A stretch of 60,639 nucleotides of DNA from Streptomyces sp. NRRL F-2664 (GTDB lineage: Bacteria; Actinomycetota; Actinomycetes; Streptomycetales; Streptomycetaceae), in assembly GCF_000719345.1 (NCBI RefSeq), contig NZ_JOFX01000038.1:1-60639 (forward strand). The letters are read 5' to 3'. A program made the translations under genes and the position numbers. Shown here piece after piece: positions 41,402 through 51,002 of the stretch (position 1 is the stretch's first letter; each line of letters opens with the position of its first letter). The notes under the pieces were generated by a model. That model was given only the letters and a program-made list of their open reading frames with translations. It was not told where the DNA came from and searched no databases.

Positions 41402-43342
41402 GTGAGCACCTCTCAGAGATTCGGCTCGGCCGCCGTCGAGCACGCCGAGGCGGTCCTGGTCGAGCAGTATCCGCGACTGGTCCGGCTCGCCTACCTGACG
41501 CTCCCGGACTCGATGAGCCGGCACACCCGGGTCCTGCTGGCCCACAAGGCCGTCCAGCGCGCGCTGCCCCGCCCGGGCACGCCGGCCGGCCCCGACCGGG
41601 CCGACGACGCCCCGGACGGGCCCGACCGGCACCTCGCCCTGGTCCGCACCCGCGTCCTGCGCGCCACCCTCACGCCCGCGGGCCCCGCCGGCACCGCCCG
41701 GGCCCGCCTCGGCCGGCCGCCCGTCCCGCCGTTCGTGTGGGGCCTGAGGCTGTGGCCGCCCGCCGGCGGGATCGACGAGGCCGCCCGGACGCTCAGCGGC
41801 GCCCCCGCCCCGGTGCGGGCCGCGTTCGTCCTCCACCACCTGGACGACCTGGCCGAGGACGAAACCGCCCGCCTCCTGCGCCTGGCCGGCAGCGCCGACC
41901 CCGCCGGCGCCGTACGGGACGCCCTCGCGCTGCCCGTCGCAGAGGACCTTCTGCGGGCCCTGCGCCGACCGGAGTTCGACGCCAGCGTGGTCAGCGCCCG
42001 CCCCACCGACCTGCTGCGCCGGCGCCGCAGGGTACGGGCCGCCTGGGCCGGCCTCGCCACTCTGGCACTGACCGTCACCGTGTTCGCCGTCCACGGCCCG
42101 CCCGCCGACCTGGACGTACGGCCCGCCTCCGGCCCCGCGGCCGCCGCGGTACTGGACCCCGCCCGGCTCCAGCGCGTCCCCGCCGAGGCCTGGGCGGACA
42201 CGGCCCGCGTCGACTTCACCGCCTGGCCCGCCCGCGGCGCCCGGACCGGCGACCGCGCACTGCTGACCCGCGCCCTCGGCACGTGGGCCACGCCGGGCGC
42301 CACCCCGGTCACCACGGCGCCCGGCACCACGGCCGAACCCCCCGCCCGGCCGTCCCACCTGCTGTACGCGGGCGCGGTCGAGGGCCGGGCGGTGGTGCTC
42401 CTGCGGGACGGCGACCGCGTCGTGCGCTACAGCGAGCCCGCCACCGGGTCCGGCGGCCGCACCCTCGACGTCACCCGTACCGACGAGGCCGGGGTCACCA
42501 CCGCGGCCGCCCTCACCCTGTCCCGGGCCCCCGACGGGGCGTCGGCCCGCTACCTGCTCGCGCCCTGGATCGCCACGGCCGCCACCCGCGACCTGCTCCG
42601 GGCGGGCGACCCGGCCCGGCCGCTCGCCGTCACCGGCGACGGGGTCACCGCACCGGCTGCGGTGCCGTCGGCCGGCGGTGCGTGTGCCACCTGGCCCGTC
42701 CTGGAGCTGACCTCCTCCGCCCGCATCGTCGAGAAGCACTCCTTCGTCCTCACCGACCTCGGAGCGCTGTCCCCGGTCCACCTGACCCACACCCCGCTGC
42801 CGGACAGTTTCGCCGCCGCCCCCGCCCGCCAGCCGCGCGAGGCCACCGGTCCCGAGGCGCGCGCCGCCTGGGCCGCCCAGGCCTGCCGGCTCGGCGAACT
42901 GCGCGCAGGCGGATACCGGGCCGTGAACGTCTGGGACTTCGCGGCCGCCCAGCTGCCCGACGGTGCCGGCCGTGCGGTCTGGTCCTGCACCCGGGCCTCC
43001 GGCTGGGCCGGACCCGGTGACGTCACGGTCCGGCTGCGCCTGCCGTCCGGCGCACCGCAGGACGTGGCACGGGCCCGCGCCACCGCCGCCTGCGGGCGGT
43101 TCGGCCAGCACCTCCTCGCTGGCTTCCGGTGGCGCTCGCCCGCGGACCGCTGGTACCTGCTGGCCGCCGGGAGCCGGCAGGTCACCGGCATCACGGCGAC
43201 CGGAGCGGTCCGCGCCGGCGCCGCGGAGCGCACGCTCGCCGCCCCCTGGACCGGCCCGGACGGCAAGGTGTTCCTGACGGGCAGCCTCGCCGGCGGCGGC
43301 ACGGTCACCGCCCTCGACGGAGCGGGGGGCGGCCGCGACTGA
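41402..43342 (+). CDS. Sigma-factor-like protein with membrane helix and exported C-terminal domain
   Basis: The 646-residue protein begins like a group 4 sigma factor: region-2-like VLVEQYPRLVRLAYLTLPDS near 18-37 and region-4-like VRAAFVLHHLDDLAEDETAR, then LLRLAG, near 140-165. It then has a basic stretch (LLRRRRRVRAAW), one membrane helix at about 215-232 (AGLATLALTVTVFAVHG) and an outside domain of about 410 residues with several Cys and no family I recognise. The sigma regions are degenerate, so promoter recognition is doubtful. Similar fused proteins may act as membrane-tethered regulators. GTG 41402 is the start; no close operon partner. Confidence 0.7.
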   Translation: MSTSQRFGSAAVEHAEAVLVEQYPRLVRLAYLTLPDSMSRHTRVLLAHKAVQRALPRPGTPAGPDRADDAPDGPDRHLALVRTRVLRATLTPAGPAGTARARLGRPPVPPFVWGLRLWPPAGGIDEAARTLSGAPAPVRAAFVLHHLDDLAEDETARLLRLAGSADPAGAVRDALALPVAEDLLRALRRPEFDASVVSARPTDLLRRRRRVRAAWAGLATLALTVTVFAVHGPPADLDVRPASGPAAAAVLDPARLQRVPAEAWADTARVDFTAWPARGARTGDRALLTRALGTWATPGATPVTTAPGTTAEPPARPSHLLYAGAVEGRAVVLLRDGDRVVRYSEPATGSGGRTLDVTRTDEAGVTTAAALTLSRAPDGASARYLLAPWIATAATRDLLRAGDPARPLAVTGDGVTAPAAVPSAGGACATWPVLELTSSARIVEKHSFVLTDLGALSPVHLTHTPLPDSFAAAPARQPREATGPEARAAWAAQACRLGELRAGGYRAVNVWDFAAAQLPDGAGRAVWSCTRASGWAGPGDVTVRLRLPSGAPQDVARARATAACGRFGQHLLAGFRWRSPADRWYLLAAGSRQVTGITATGAVRAGAAERTLAAPWTGPDGKVFLTGSLAGGGTVTALDGAGGGRD

Positions 43343-43392
43343 CGGGCGCCGCCTGCCACGCCCGCCGGGCCCGGCCACGGACCTGCACGTGC

Positions 43393-43425
43393 GGCGGGGG
43401 CGACCGTCCCGTGGTCGCCCCCGCC
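43393..43425. terminator. Bidirectional hairpin terminator
   Basis: A perfect 13-bp stem (GGCGGGGGCGACC at 43393-43405 with its complement at 43413-43425) and a 7-nt loop, between the convergent sigma-like gene and the subtilase gene. It is followed by TGTTC on the plus strand. Confidence 0.8.
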
Positions 43426-43465
43426 TGTTCATCGCGGCTCAGGAGTCACGTGCTGCACGGTGCGC

Positions 43466-45037
43466 TCAGAACTGCAGCGCCCAGGAGTCGATCTTTCCGG
43501 TGTCGAGGTTCGCGTTGTCGTTCACCCGGAGCTTCCACACCCCGTTCGCGACCTCCGAGGAGGCGTTGACGGTGAAGCTCTTGATGATGTTGTCCGCGCT
43601 GCCGCCGGAGCGGTTGTGCAGGTTGTAGAGGGTGCCGTCGGGCGCGACCAGGTCGACCTTGAGGTCGCCGATGTAGGTGTGCTTCACGTCGACCGCGACG
43701 GTCAGGGCCGCCGGGGCGTTACCGGTGACCCCGCTGACGGTGACGGGGGAGTCGACCGTCGCGTTGTCGCTGATCGCGTAGTCGGCGGTGTTCTCGAAGC
43801 GCTTGCCCGGCGGGACGGTGCCGCCGTCACCGACGTTGAGCAGCAGGTTGGGGGAGCCCGTACCGGGGCTGGTCACCACGTTCGGGGTCGCGGCGGCCAC
43901 CAGGGCGTCGCGGACCTGCGCCGGCGTGCCGGCCGGGTTCTGCGAGAGGTGGAGGGCCGCCGCGCCGACCACGTGCGGGGTGGCCATCGACGTGCCGGAG
44001 ATGGTGTTCGTCGCCGCGTCGCCCGTGGCCCACGAGGAGGTGATGGAGGAGCCGGGGGCGAAGAGGTCCAGGACCGTGCCGTAGTTGGAGTAGCCGGCCT
44101 TGGCGTCGGTGCTCGTGGTGGCGCCGACGGTGATGGCCTCGGTGACCCGCGCGGGGGACCTGGTGGAGGCGTTGGTCGACTCGTTGCCCGCGGCGACGCC
44201 GTAGGTGATGCCGGAGGCTATGGAGTTGCGGACGGCCGTGTCGAGCGCGGAGTCGGCTCCGCCGCCGAGGGACATGTTGGCCACGGCCGGCTTGACGGCG
44301 TTGCGGGTCACCCAGTCGATGCCCGCGACCACCTGGGCGGTCGTGCCGGAGCCGTTGTTGTCCAGGACGCGCACGCCGACGATCTTGGCCTTCTTCGCCA
44401 CGCCGTACGCGCCGCCCGCGACGGTACCGGCGACGTGCGTGCCGTGGCCGTGCCCGTCCTGGGCGGTGTTGTCGTTGTCGATGGCGTCGTAGCCGTTGGA
44501 GGCGCGGCCGCCGAAGTCCTGGTGGGTGATGCGGACACCGGTGTCGATGATGTAGGCGGTGACGCCCTCGCCCGCCTTGTCGGGGTAGGTGTAGCTCTGG
44601 TTCAGCGGCAGCGCCCGCTGGTCGATCCGGTCGAGGCCCCAGGACGGCGGGTTCGGCTGGGTCGCGTCGACGGTGAAGACGCGGTCCTGCACGACCGACT
44701 GGACCGCCGGGTCGGCGGCGAGCTTGCGGGCCTGGGCCTCGGAGACCTTCAGCGAGTAGCCGTTGAGGGCCGCGCTGTAGGTCCGGTCGATCTTCGCGCC
44801 GTACCGCTTCGCGACGGCCTTGCCGCTGTCGGCGTCGGAACGGGCCGCGGAGTCCTTCAGGGTCACGATGTAGCTGCCGGAGATCGTCCCGGCGGCGCCG
44901 GCGTTCTCGATGACGCCCTGCGCACCGGTGTCGGCCGCCGAGGCGGGCAGGGCGGCGGCCGCGCCGAGGGCGAGGGCCGCGACCGCGGTCGCGCTGATGC
45001 CGGCGAGCCTTCGACGGGTGTAACGCATCACGGACAT
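43466..45037 (-). CDS. Secreted subtilisin-like serine protease (S8) with P domain
   Basis: The 523-residue preproprotein has a signal peptide ([20 protein letters not shown], cleavage near LPASA), an inhibitor-I9-type propeptide (about 45-115: [34 protein letters not shown]) and an S8 domain. Catalytic residues are Asp in [10 protein letters not shown], His in GHGTHVAGT and Ser in [17 protein letters not shown]-terminal proprotein-convertase P domain (about 410-523) has [20 protein letters not shown] and [12 protein letters not shown]. The layout matches Streptomyces aqualysin-like proteases, with an unusual P domain tail. ATG 45037 follows GAGGAGG. It is extracellular and autoprocessed. Confidence 0.93.
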   Translation of the reverse strand: MSVMRYTRRRLAGISATAVAALALGAAAALPASAADTGAQGVIENAGAAGTISGSYIVTLKDSAARSDADSGKAVAKRYGAKIDRTYSAALNGYSLKVSEAQARKLAADPAVQSVVQDRVFTVDATQPNPPSWGLDRIDQRALPLNQSYTYPDKAGEGVTAYIIDTGVRITHQDFGGRASNGYDAIDNDNTAQDGHGHGTHVAGTVAGGAYGVAKKAKIVGVRVLDNNGSGTTAQVVAGIDWVTRNAVKPAVANMSLGGGADSALDTAVRNSIASGITYGVAAGNESTNASTRSPARVTEAITVGATTSTDAKAGYSNYGTVLDLFAPGSSITSSWATGDAATNTISGTSMATPHVVGAAALHLSQNPAGTPAQVRDALVAAATPNVVTSPGTGSPNLLLNVGDGGTVPPGKRFENTADYAISDNATVDSPVTVSGVTGNAPAALTVAVDVKHTYIGDLKVDLVAPDGTLYNLHNRSGGSADNIIKSFTVNASSEVANGVWKLRVNDNANLDTGKIDSWALQF

Positions 45038-45714
45038 GTGGGGGGTCCTCCTCATGGATGGTGCAGGACGGGGATGGAGCGCGGGGGAGCAACTGCCGAC
45101 GAGCGACCGCCATGCCGTCATGTGCATGACAACCCGTCAACTCCGCCTCGCCCTCGAAAGGTTGACCCACCCCCGGCCCGCCCACAAGAGTCCGACGGGC
45201 GCGTAACATCCTTGCCATGCTCCGGCCATGAACGGGCAAAGACGCACCGCACATGACGCGGGCACGGCCGCTGCGGCCGGCGCGGGGGCCGCAGGAGCCC
45301 CCGACGCGTCCCGACACCGCTGGGACTGGTCGGGCCGCGGGGATACCAGAGGCTCGATTTCACGCCGGGAGCGATGCGGCCGCGCAGAGCGCCCACCCGG
45401 CGGCGTCCTCCCCCCGACCTCCCGCCCCACCGAGCCCGCTGCCTGCATCCTCCCCGGCGCCCCCGGGTCGGAGCCACCCGCTCCACCACCCCCGCGCAGA
45501 GGGCGTGTTCACGCCACCCGCATACGGGCCCGGCCGCCGTGACCGGGAGGGACCGAGGCCGGCCGCATCGCCCCGGCGCCGGGCAGCGGCCCCACCGCCA
45601 GGGCCGGGGGAGCGGCACCCGGACTCCGCGGAGCGCGAGCTCACACCAGCGGGAGACGAGTTGTGAAATTTTCGTGAGCGGGCACCGTCCAGGCCCTTTC
45701 CCGGGGCACCCGGA
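45038..45714. other. Long intergenic region without a convincing gene
   Basis: About 677 bp between the subtilase start and the P-loop kinase stop. Open frames here show no recognisable protein or usable start. The subtilase promoter should be in its left part. The right part is low-complexity C/G-rich, then a short AT-rich patch near 45660 (GTTGTGAAATTTTCGTGAG). Confidence 0.5.
45117..45140 (-). promoter_or_regulatory. Possible subtilase promoter with palindrome
   Basis: On the minus strand a TTGACG box (45140-45135) is followed directly by the palindrome GTCATG-CA-CATGAC (45130-45117). The -10 position has no good hexamer, so this is a candidate operator/activator site rather than a firm promoter. 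It lies about 80 bp before the subtilase start. Confidence 0.35.
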
Positions 45715-46245
45715 TCAGGCCGCACCGGTACGACCGCTCAGCCACCGTGCCGCTTCGCGCGGGCTGCGCAGGCGGACCACGTGCAGCGGCGCGAACCGGG
45801 GGTCCGCCGCCCGCCGACCGATCCCGGCGCGCCGCTCCGCGAACCGGGACCAGGCCCACCGGACCGGATGGTCGGCCTGGAGCCAATCGCGCCAGGCCTC
45901 CCGGTTTCCGCCGAACAGCCGCTCGCGCCGCAGACTCCGCCGCAGCGAGCGCAGCAGGACGCGCCGCATCACCACGCGCCGCGGAAGGTCGAGCCACACC
46001 ACGGTGTCGGCCCGTTCCCACATCAGGTCGCGCACCGCCGCCGGACCCTGGCCGTCCAACACCCACCGCTCCCCGGCCGCGATGCGGGCCGTGTCCTGCG
46101 CATAGGTGGGGCTGACCTGCCACTGGGGTCCGCAGAAGTGCAGGGCGTCCACCTCGTGGTAGGGCAGGTCGAGGCCCCGCCCCAGCGCCCTGGCCAAGGT
46201 CGACTTCCCGGCTCCGCTGATCCCGAGGACGAGCACCCGTTCCAT
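45715..46245 (-). CDS. P-loop kinase of the adenylate-kinase/topology-modulation type
   Basis: The 176-residue protein has an N-terminal Walker A (GISGAGKSTLARALG), then DLPYHEVDALHFCGPQW and WVLDGQ, with a lid-like Arg-rich region (RRVLLRSLRRSLRRERLFGG). The pattern (short P-loop enzyme with the D-x-L-x-W/F motif) is that of proteins annotated as adenylate kinase or DNA topology modulation protein (FlaR-like); the true substrate is unknown. There is no ribosome site at ATG 46245, so it might be leaderless. A single-gene unit. Confidence 0.82.
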   Translation of the reverse strand: MERVLVLGISGAGKSTLARALGRGLDLPYHEVDALHFCGPQWQVSPTYAQDTARIAAGERWVLDGQGPAAVRDLMWERADTVVWLDLPRRVVMRRVLLRSLRRSLRRERLFGGNREAWRDWLQADHPVRWAWSRFAERRAGIGRRAADPRFAPLHVVRLRSPREAARWLSGRTGAA

Positions 46246-46413
46246 CGGTGGATCATAGGGCGCAGCGACGCCGTGCCGGCCTGCTGGTCGGAACGGACCC
46301 CGGCACCAAGTGGCCCGCCGCTGTTCGCGGCCCCGCCCCGTGCGCCGGCACCTCGCGCGGGCGGCACTCCGCCCGGGGCGCCGCCCGCTCCCGCCCCGGT
46401 GCCCCGCGACGGT

Positions 46414-46989
46414 TCAGCCGATACGGACGGTGATCTCCGGGAGGGGTAGGCCGGAAAGGTTCAACTGCAGCCCGGCCAGGGTCAGATGGGTCTGCGAGTC
46501 GGTCAGGGCGGAGGTGGTGGACGGCGCCAGGGTCTTACCGCGCGTGCTCACCAGCAGGTGCCAGCCCCCGCGCTTGTAGCTGCGGGAAGCGTCGGGCCGG
46601 TCGCCGTTCGGGTTGGGCGTCCAGCCCTGCCGTTCCAGGTCGGCGCAGACGGCGTTCATCTCGGACTGCGCGGCGCTCTTCTCCCGGACGGCCGTCCAGC
46701 CCGTCCGGTCGGAGTCGGCGCCGGCCGGGGCGATCGGGCGACCCTGCGCCGGATCGAGGCCTGCCGCTGCGAGCGCGGTCCGGATCACCTCGTCCACGGC
46801 GTCCCGCGTCAGCGGCGGCGACGTCGGCTCCGACGCAGGCGCCTCCGCGGACGCGGACGGCGCCGGCTCGCCCAGCCGGATCCGCCCGTCGTCGTCCACC
46901 TGGACGTGATCGGGCACGACCACGGCAGCCAGACTCACGATCAGCGTCGCAGCCAGCCCGCTCCACACCCTCTTCATCAGTGCGTTCAC
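46414..46989 (-). CDS. Exported or membrane-anchored hypothetical protein
   Basis: A protein of about 191 residues with an N-terminal hydrophobic helix (WSGLAATLIVSLAAVVVPD) that serves as a signal or anchor, then an acidic Pro/Ser/Ala-rich linker and a compact domain with one Cys (EMNAVCADLERQGW) and a basic patch KRGGWHLLVSTRGK. No lipobox is seen. Start: GGGGGAG precedes two adjacent GTG codons (46992 and 46989); the second has the better spacing. No family recognised. Confidence 0.65.
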   Translation of the reverse strand: MNALMKRVWSGLAATLIVSLAAVVVPDHVQVDDDGRIRLGEPAPSASAEAPASEPTSPPLTRDAVDEVIRTALAAAGLDPAQGRPIAPAGADSDRTGWTAVREKSAAQSEMNAVCADLERQGWTPNPNGDRPDASRSYKRGGWHLLVSTRGKTLAPSTTSALTDSQTHLTLAGLQLNLSGLPLPEITVRIG

Positions 46990-47191
46990 CACGACTCCCC
47001 CGAGTGATCATCCGCAAGGAGTCTCACACACCCCCCTCGACACCGAGCGGCCGCCCCCGACCCGACCGCCCGGTCACGAACGGGCGGGCGGAACTGGTGG
47101 TGGCGGGGACGTACTCGGCGGTCGCCCGTCCTGTGCCGCGGACGATCGTGGCTCGCGCAGCGGGCATCCGTATCCGGCTCGGCCGCCCCGC

Positions 47192-48031
47192 TCAGGGCGA
47201 CGGCGGGGGTGTGCCCTGCGTGAGCCTTCGGGCCGTGGCGAATTCCTCGCGCCAGATGTCGTCGGCCTGCTCCAGGTAGCCGTAGGCGTCCGCGCCGACC
47301 GGGATGCGCAGCGGAGTGGGTTCTTCGGCCGTGACGATGCCCAGGACCTGGGCAGCGAAGTCCTCGGGGCGTCCGGTCTCCGGGTTGTCCGCCATGCCCC
47401 GCGCGCCTTCGAGCATCTCGCGGTTGGTCACGTCGTACGCCGGGATCCTCCGGTGCGCCTGCGTCATCGACGCGCCGTAGCGCGTGGCGAACATGCCCGG
47501 CTCGATCACCGTGACGCGGATGCCGTGCGGGGCGCCCTCGGCGGCCAGGGCCTGGCTCATGCCTTCCAGGGCGTGTTTGCCGGCGACGTAGGCGGCCAGG
47601 CCCGGGAACGCCATGCGGCCGGCCACGGAGGAGACGTTGACGATGTGGCCGTGGCCCTGGGCGCGCATCAGCGGCAGGACGAGGCGCGCGAGCCGCCACG
47701 GACCCACCACCAGGGTCTCCAACTGGTCGCGCAGTTCCGCGTCCGAGACCTCCTCGACCGCGCCGAACAGCCCGCCCCCGGCGTTGTTGACGAGGATGTC
47801 GATGCCGCCCAGGCGGTCGGCGGCACGACGCACCGCCTCCTCGCAGGAGGCGGCGTCCCGCAGTTCGAGCGGGATCGGCACGATGCGGCCGGCCAGGGCG
47901 GCGGCGAGGTCCTCCAGATCTGCGGTCTTGCGTGCGGTGACCGCCAGTGCGTCCCCGGCCCGTGCCGCGGCCGTGGCCAGCGCACGTCCGAGCCCCGAGG
48001 AGCATCCGGTGATCAGCCAGCGTCGTCCCAT
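47192..48031 (-). CDS. Short-chain dehydrogenase/reductase
   Basis: The 279-residue classical SDR has a cofactor motif TGCSSGLGRALA, NNAG motif (ILVNNAGGG), catalytic Ser (NVSSVAGRM) and YVAGK (Tyr/Lys). Length and the C-terminal VIEPGMFATRY region resemble oxidoreductases of the retinol-dehydrogenase-like group. Arg in the second loop (TARKTAD) suggests NADP(H). ATG 48031 has GGGGGAAG. It is divergent from the membrane protein gene at 48290; no pathway context. Confidence 0.9.
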   Translation of the reverse strand: MGRRWLITGCSSGLGRALATAAARAGDALAVTARKTADLEDLAAALAGRIVPIPLELRDAASCEEAVRRAADRLGGIDILVNNAGGGLFGAVEEVSDAELRDQLETLVVGPWRLARLVLPLMRAQGHGHIVNVSSVAGRMAFPGLAAYVAGKHALEGMSQALAAEGAPHGIRVTVIEPGMFATRYGASMTQAHRRIPAYDVTNREMLEGARGMADNPETGRPEDFAAQVLGIVTAEEPTPLRIPVGADAYGYLEQADDIWREEFATARRLTQGTPPPSP

Positions 48032-48289
48032 GCTTCCCCCGTGACAGTTGAGCGTTCCGGATCGTGGTGGTGCAGGCCATGGTCGAGGTGGCGAAGCATG
48101 CGGTCATCACCTCCCGCGGGGGCGTGCGGAGGCGCGCCGGCGCACGTACGGGCGCGTACGACTCGGCCCGTGCGGGCCCGCCCATGTCTCGCGGTGGATG
48201 ACGCATGACCGCTGACACGGTCCGGCCCGGAGGTGCAGAATCGATCGAGCGGCACCGGGCGGGGGCCCGGTCCGGGGGCGGGGGCACCG

Positions 48290-49819
48290 ATGGCACGGGC
48301 ATGGGGCTGGGGACTGACCGTACTGACGACGGCATTCGTGCTGTGGTACGCCTCCTACTACACGACCGTCATGGTCTGGGAACTGCGCAAGCTGTTCGCC
48401 TGGTTCGCCCTGCCCCTCTTCACCGTGGCGGGCTGCATCGCGGTGGGGCTGGTCCTGCGACGGCTCCGGCGGCGCGCCGGCCGTCCCGCGGGCGGCGGTA
48501 CCGCGGCCATCGTCCTCGGCTGGTTCGGCGGAGCCTTCGCGCTGGTCCTCGCCGTCGGCTGGCTCGTGTACGGGGCCTACCTGCAGGACCGCGCCTACAT
48601 GACCTCCGCGCAGATCGTGACCGACCCGGTGCCCGCACTGTCCGCCCGCTCCCCGTACGTGGTGGGCAAGGCGCAGGCCGCCCCGCACCTGGGCGACGTG
48701 ACCGGTGAGATAGCGGACATCACCTACCTCCCTGATTCCGACCGCTTCGGCGCCCTGGTCGAGCGTCGCGGCTGGCTCGCCGGCTACGAGGTCGGCCTCG
48801 TGCAAGAGGTCCCCCTCGGCGGCACCGGCCGCAGCCAGGAGCGCTGCCCCTTCGACGTGGAGAAGGCGGACGCCCGGATCGGCGGCTGGTTCACCCACAA
48901 CCTCGGCCGGAAGATCTCGGCTGTGAAGCGGTGGGTCCGCTTCGAGGCCGACGACGCCTACGTCACCTGCTCGAACGGCGATCCGGTCGTCGTCGTCCCC
49001 CTCAAGCGCCAGACCGGGCTCCTGGTCGTGACCGAACGCCCCGCGGGCGTGGCCCTCTACGACGGCAGGACCGGCCGGCTCACGGTCACCGCCGACACGT
49101 CCGACGTCCCCGGCCCCTCCTACCCGCTCAGTCTCGCCGCGCGCCAGCGCGAGGGCACGGCCGCAGTGGGCGGCTTCGGCGACTGGTGGTTCGAGCGCAG
49201 TGGCTGGGACGCATCCGAGGACGGCGCCAACGACGGCAACGAGTCCGAGTTCACCCTCCGCCACGGCGCCTCCACCGGCGGCAGTGCCTACGTCACCCCC
49301 CTCACCCCGCAGGGCGACGCCAGCTCGGTGGTGGCCGTGTCGACGGTGCCGACCCGCCACCAGGGCGGAGCCCTCGCCCCGATGACCGTCTACCGCCTCG
49401 ATCCCGCCTGGTCCTCGCCGAAGGCCCTCGTGGCGCTCATCAAGGCCGAGTACCGGGACGTCTGCTGCTACAACGACGACGAGGTGTTCGAGATCGTCCC
49501 CACCGGCGGCAGCACGTGGACGGCCACCATCGGCAGCGAGCAGAACATCCGCTACCGCGTGGAGGGGCGGGGCCCCGTCGACGGGCGCGAGGCCACCTGC
49601 CTCAAGGCCGCCGACGGCGCCCTCATCCGGTGCGCGTACGCGGCGCCCGGCTCGCCCGAGCAGCAGGAACTCGAACGCCGCGAGCAGCAGAAGCAACAGG
49701 ACGGCGCGGCGAAGGGCGGGGGCGACCCGGGTGACCTCAAGGGCCTGACCGACGAACAACTGGCCGACCTCCAGCGGCGCCTGGGCGACGAGTTCGTCCG
49801 CCGCCTGAAGAGCACCTGA
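48290..49819 (+). CDS. Hypothetical membrane protein with large exported domain
   Basis: A protein of about 509 residues with three N-terminal helices (about 8-28 TVLTTAFVLWYASYY, 36-58 WFALPLFTVAGCIAVGLVL, 74-97 AAIVLGWFGGAFALVLAVGW), then an outside domain of about 390 residues with paired Cys (QERCPFD, DVCCYND). A Gln/Glu-rich coiled tail ends KGLTDEQLADLQRRLGDEFV. The ATG at 48290 follows GGGGGCGGGGG; an upstream GTG 48233 also has GGAG. No family recognised; possibly an envelope scaffold. Confidence 0.72.
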   Translation: MARAWGWGLTVLTTAFVLWYASYYTTVMVWELRKLFAWFALPLFTVAGCIAVGLVLRRLRRRAGRPAGGGTAAIVLGWFGGAFALVLAVGWLVYGAYLQDRAYMTSAQIVTDPVPALSARSPYVVGKAQAAPHLGDVTGEIADITYLPDSDRFGALVERRGWLAGYEVGLVQEVPLGGTGRSQERCPFDVEKADARIGGWFTHNLGRKISAVKRWVRFEADDAYVTCSNGDPVVVVPLKRQTGLLVVTERPAGVALYDGRTGRLTVTADTSDVPGPSYPLSLAARQREGTAAVGGFGDWWFERSGWDASEDGANDGNESEFTLRHGASTGGSAYVTPLTPQGDASSVVAVSTVPTRHQGGALAPMTVYRLDPAWSSPKALVALIKAEYRDVCCYNDDEVFEIVPTGGSTWTATIGSEQNIRYRVEGRGPVDGREATCLKAADGALIRCAYAAPGSPEQQELERREQQKQQDGAAKGGGDPGDLKGLTDEQLADLQRRLGDEFVRRLKST

Positions 49820-49892
49820 GCCCACCCCCGACAGGCCGCCCGGCTGCTCCGCCCCCGGCCTCCTGACGGGCGCGCCCGCCGGAGCACCGTCG

Positions 49893-50597
49893 TCAGGCGG
49901 GGAGGAGGGTGGCGAGAGCGGCCGCGTAGTCGGCGGGGGCCGGCAGGTCGGTGAGGTAGTGGCCCGGGACCGCGGACGGTCGGGGGAGGGTGCTGACGTA
50001 CGGGTCGGCAAGGCCGTTCGCGAGGCCGGTACCGGCTGCCTTCAGGCAGGCCTCCTTGCGGGCCCAGCAACGCGCCAGCGCGGTGGTGCGCCGCTCGGCG
50101 GGCAGGGCGGTGAGCTCCTGCGTCTCGGTGGGGTGGAGGAGGTGGAGGACGTCGGTGATGGTCTGCGGGGTGGGATGTTCCTCGATGTCGACACCGACGG
50201 GGGTGGTGGCGAGCGCGATGTAGGCGTGGTCGCCGCTGTGGGAGAGGGAGAAGTGGAGCGGGTTCCCGGGGATGTTGGGGCGGCCGTGCGGGGCGCCGCA
50301 GCACGGGCAGTCCTCGCGGCCCAGCCGGATGGTGCGGGGCGCCCGGTCGAGGTGGATGCCGAGCAGGATGCGCAGGGCGAGGTGGGAGGCGACGTAGCGG
50401 TGGGCCAGCCCGGGATGGTGGAAGCGGGCGGCGCGCTCGCGCTCCTCGCCGTCGAGGACGGAGTCCGCGTCGGCGACCGGGTGGCCGCCGACGACGTCGA
50501 TGGTGGTGTTCAGGGCCCAGACCACGGGGGTTGCGGTGGTGGGCGCGGGGCCTGCGACGGCCGGGGCGGCTCCGAGCTGATGCACGTACTCGATCAC
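49893..50597 (-). CDS. 4'-phosphopantetheinyl transferase, Sfp type
   Basis: The 234-residue protein has the family motifs: the Mg/CoA site VGVDIEEHP at about 140 and RCWARKEACLKAAGTGL at about 180, plus an N-terminal LALRILLGIHL with LHFSLSHSGDHAYIAL. It converts apo-carrier proteins of NRPS, PKS or fatty acid synthases to holo form. No carrier-protein gene is in the window, so it must act in trans on clusters elsewhere. Start GTG 50597 is inferred from homology; no clear ribosome site. Confidence 0.9.
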   Translation of the reverse strand: MIEYVHQLGAAPAVAGPAPTTATPVVWALNTTIDVVGGHPVADADSVLDGEERERAARFHHPGLAHRYVASHLALRILLGIHLDRAPRTIRLGREDCPCCGAPHGRPNIPGNPLHFSLSHSGDHAYIALATTPVGVDIEEHPTPQTITDVLHLLHPTETQELTALPAERRTTALARCWARKEACLKAAGTGLANGLADPYVSTLPRPSAVPGHYLTDLPAPADYAAALATLLPA

Positions 50598-51002
50598 GCG
50601 TTTGAGAGTAGTCGAGTCGCACGCGCCGCCGTTCGGTGACTGCTGGATCCGGTGCACGGCTGCGGACGGCTCGGGGCGCAGACGCCTTGAGGGCGCCGCG
50701 CTCCTGATTCCGGATGCGAAGTACCTGGCCCCGACGAGGTCGAGCGAGGGCCCGAAGCCGCGCCTCAAGGTCAAGTTTCATTTTTGTACAGATTCTGACA
50801 GTAAATAATCTGTCACCGATAGGTAATGTGCTAGAAAAATTGGAGTTGCGGCTGCGAACGCCCTCCGCCGCAACAGGGTGTGACGCATGCCCCGAAGACG
50901 CGGCACCGATGAAACCCGGCCACACCCGACCCCTCCCGACCGACCCGACCGACCACACCGCGCCCCGGCCGCAAGCCGCGCAGGCGCAGGAGGCAGGCCA
51001 TC
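50598..51002. promoter_or_regulatory. Divergent promoter region with AT-rich core and inverted repeat
   Basis: About 405 bp between the transferase and carbonic anhydrase genes, without a gene. The core around 50775-50840 is markedly AT-rich. TGACAG (50796-50801) and CTGTCA (50810-50815) form a perfect inverted repeat with an 8-nt AT spacer. CTGACA with TAGGTA 19 nt downstream is a possible plus-strand promoter. The repeat may be an operator. Confidence 0.55.

Noticed and set aside
43466..45037. The subtilase as dedicated lanthipeptide leader protease
   Set aside because: It is 21 kb from the cluster, has a P domain and general-protease layout; nothing ties it to the precursor.
43460..45256. 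Long open frame opposite the subtilase gene
   Set aside because: It is a mirror of the protease codon bias (Gly/Val/Asp/Arg-rich, no domain), while the opposite strand has signal peptide, catalytic triad and ribosome site.
48107..50011. A 634-codon minus-strand frame opposite the membrane protein gene
   Set aside because: The plus strand shows helices, a start site and natural residue usage; the minus frame is Gly/Val/Asp-rich without motifs.
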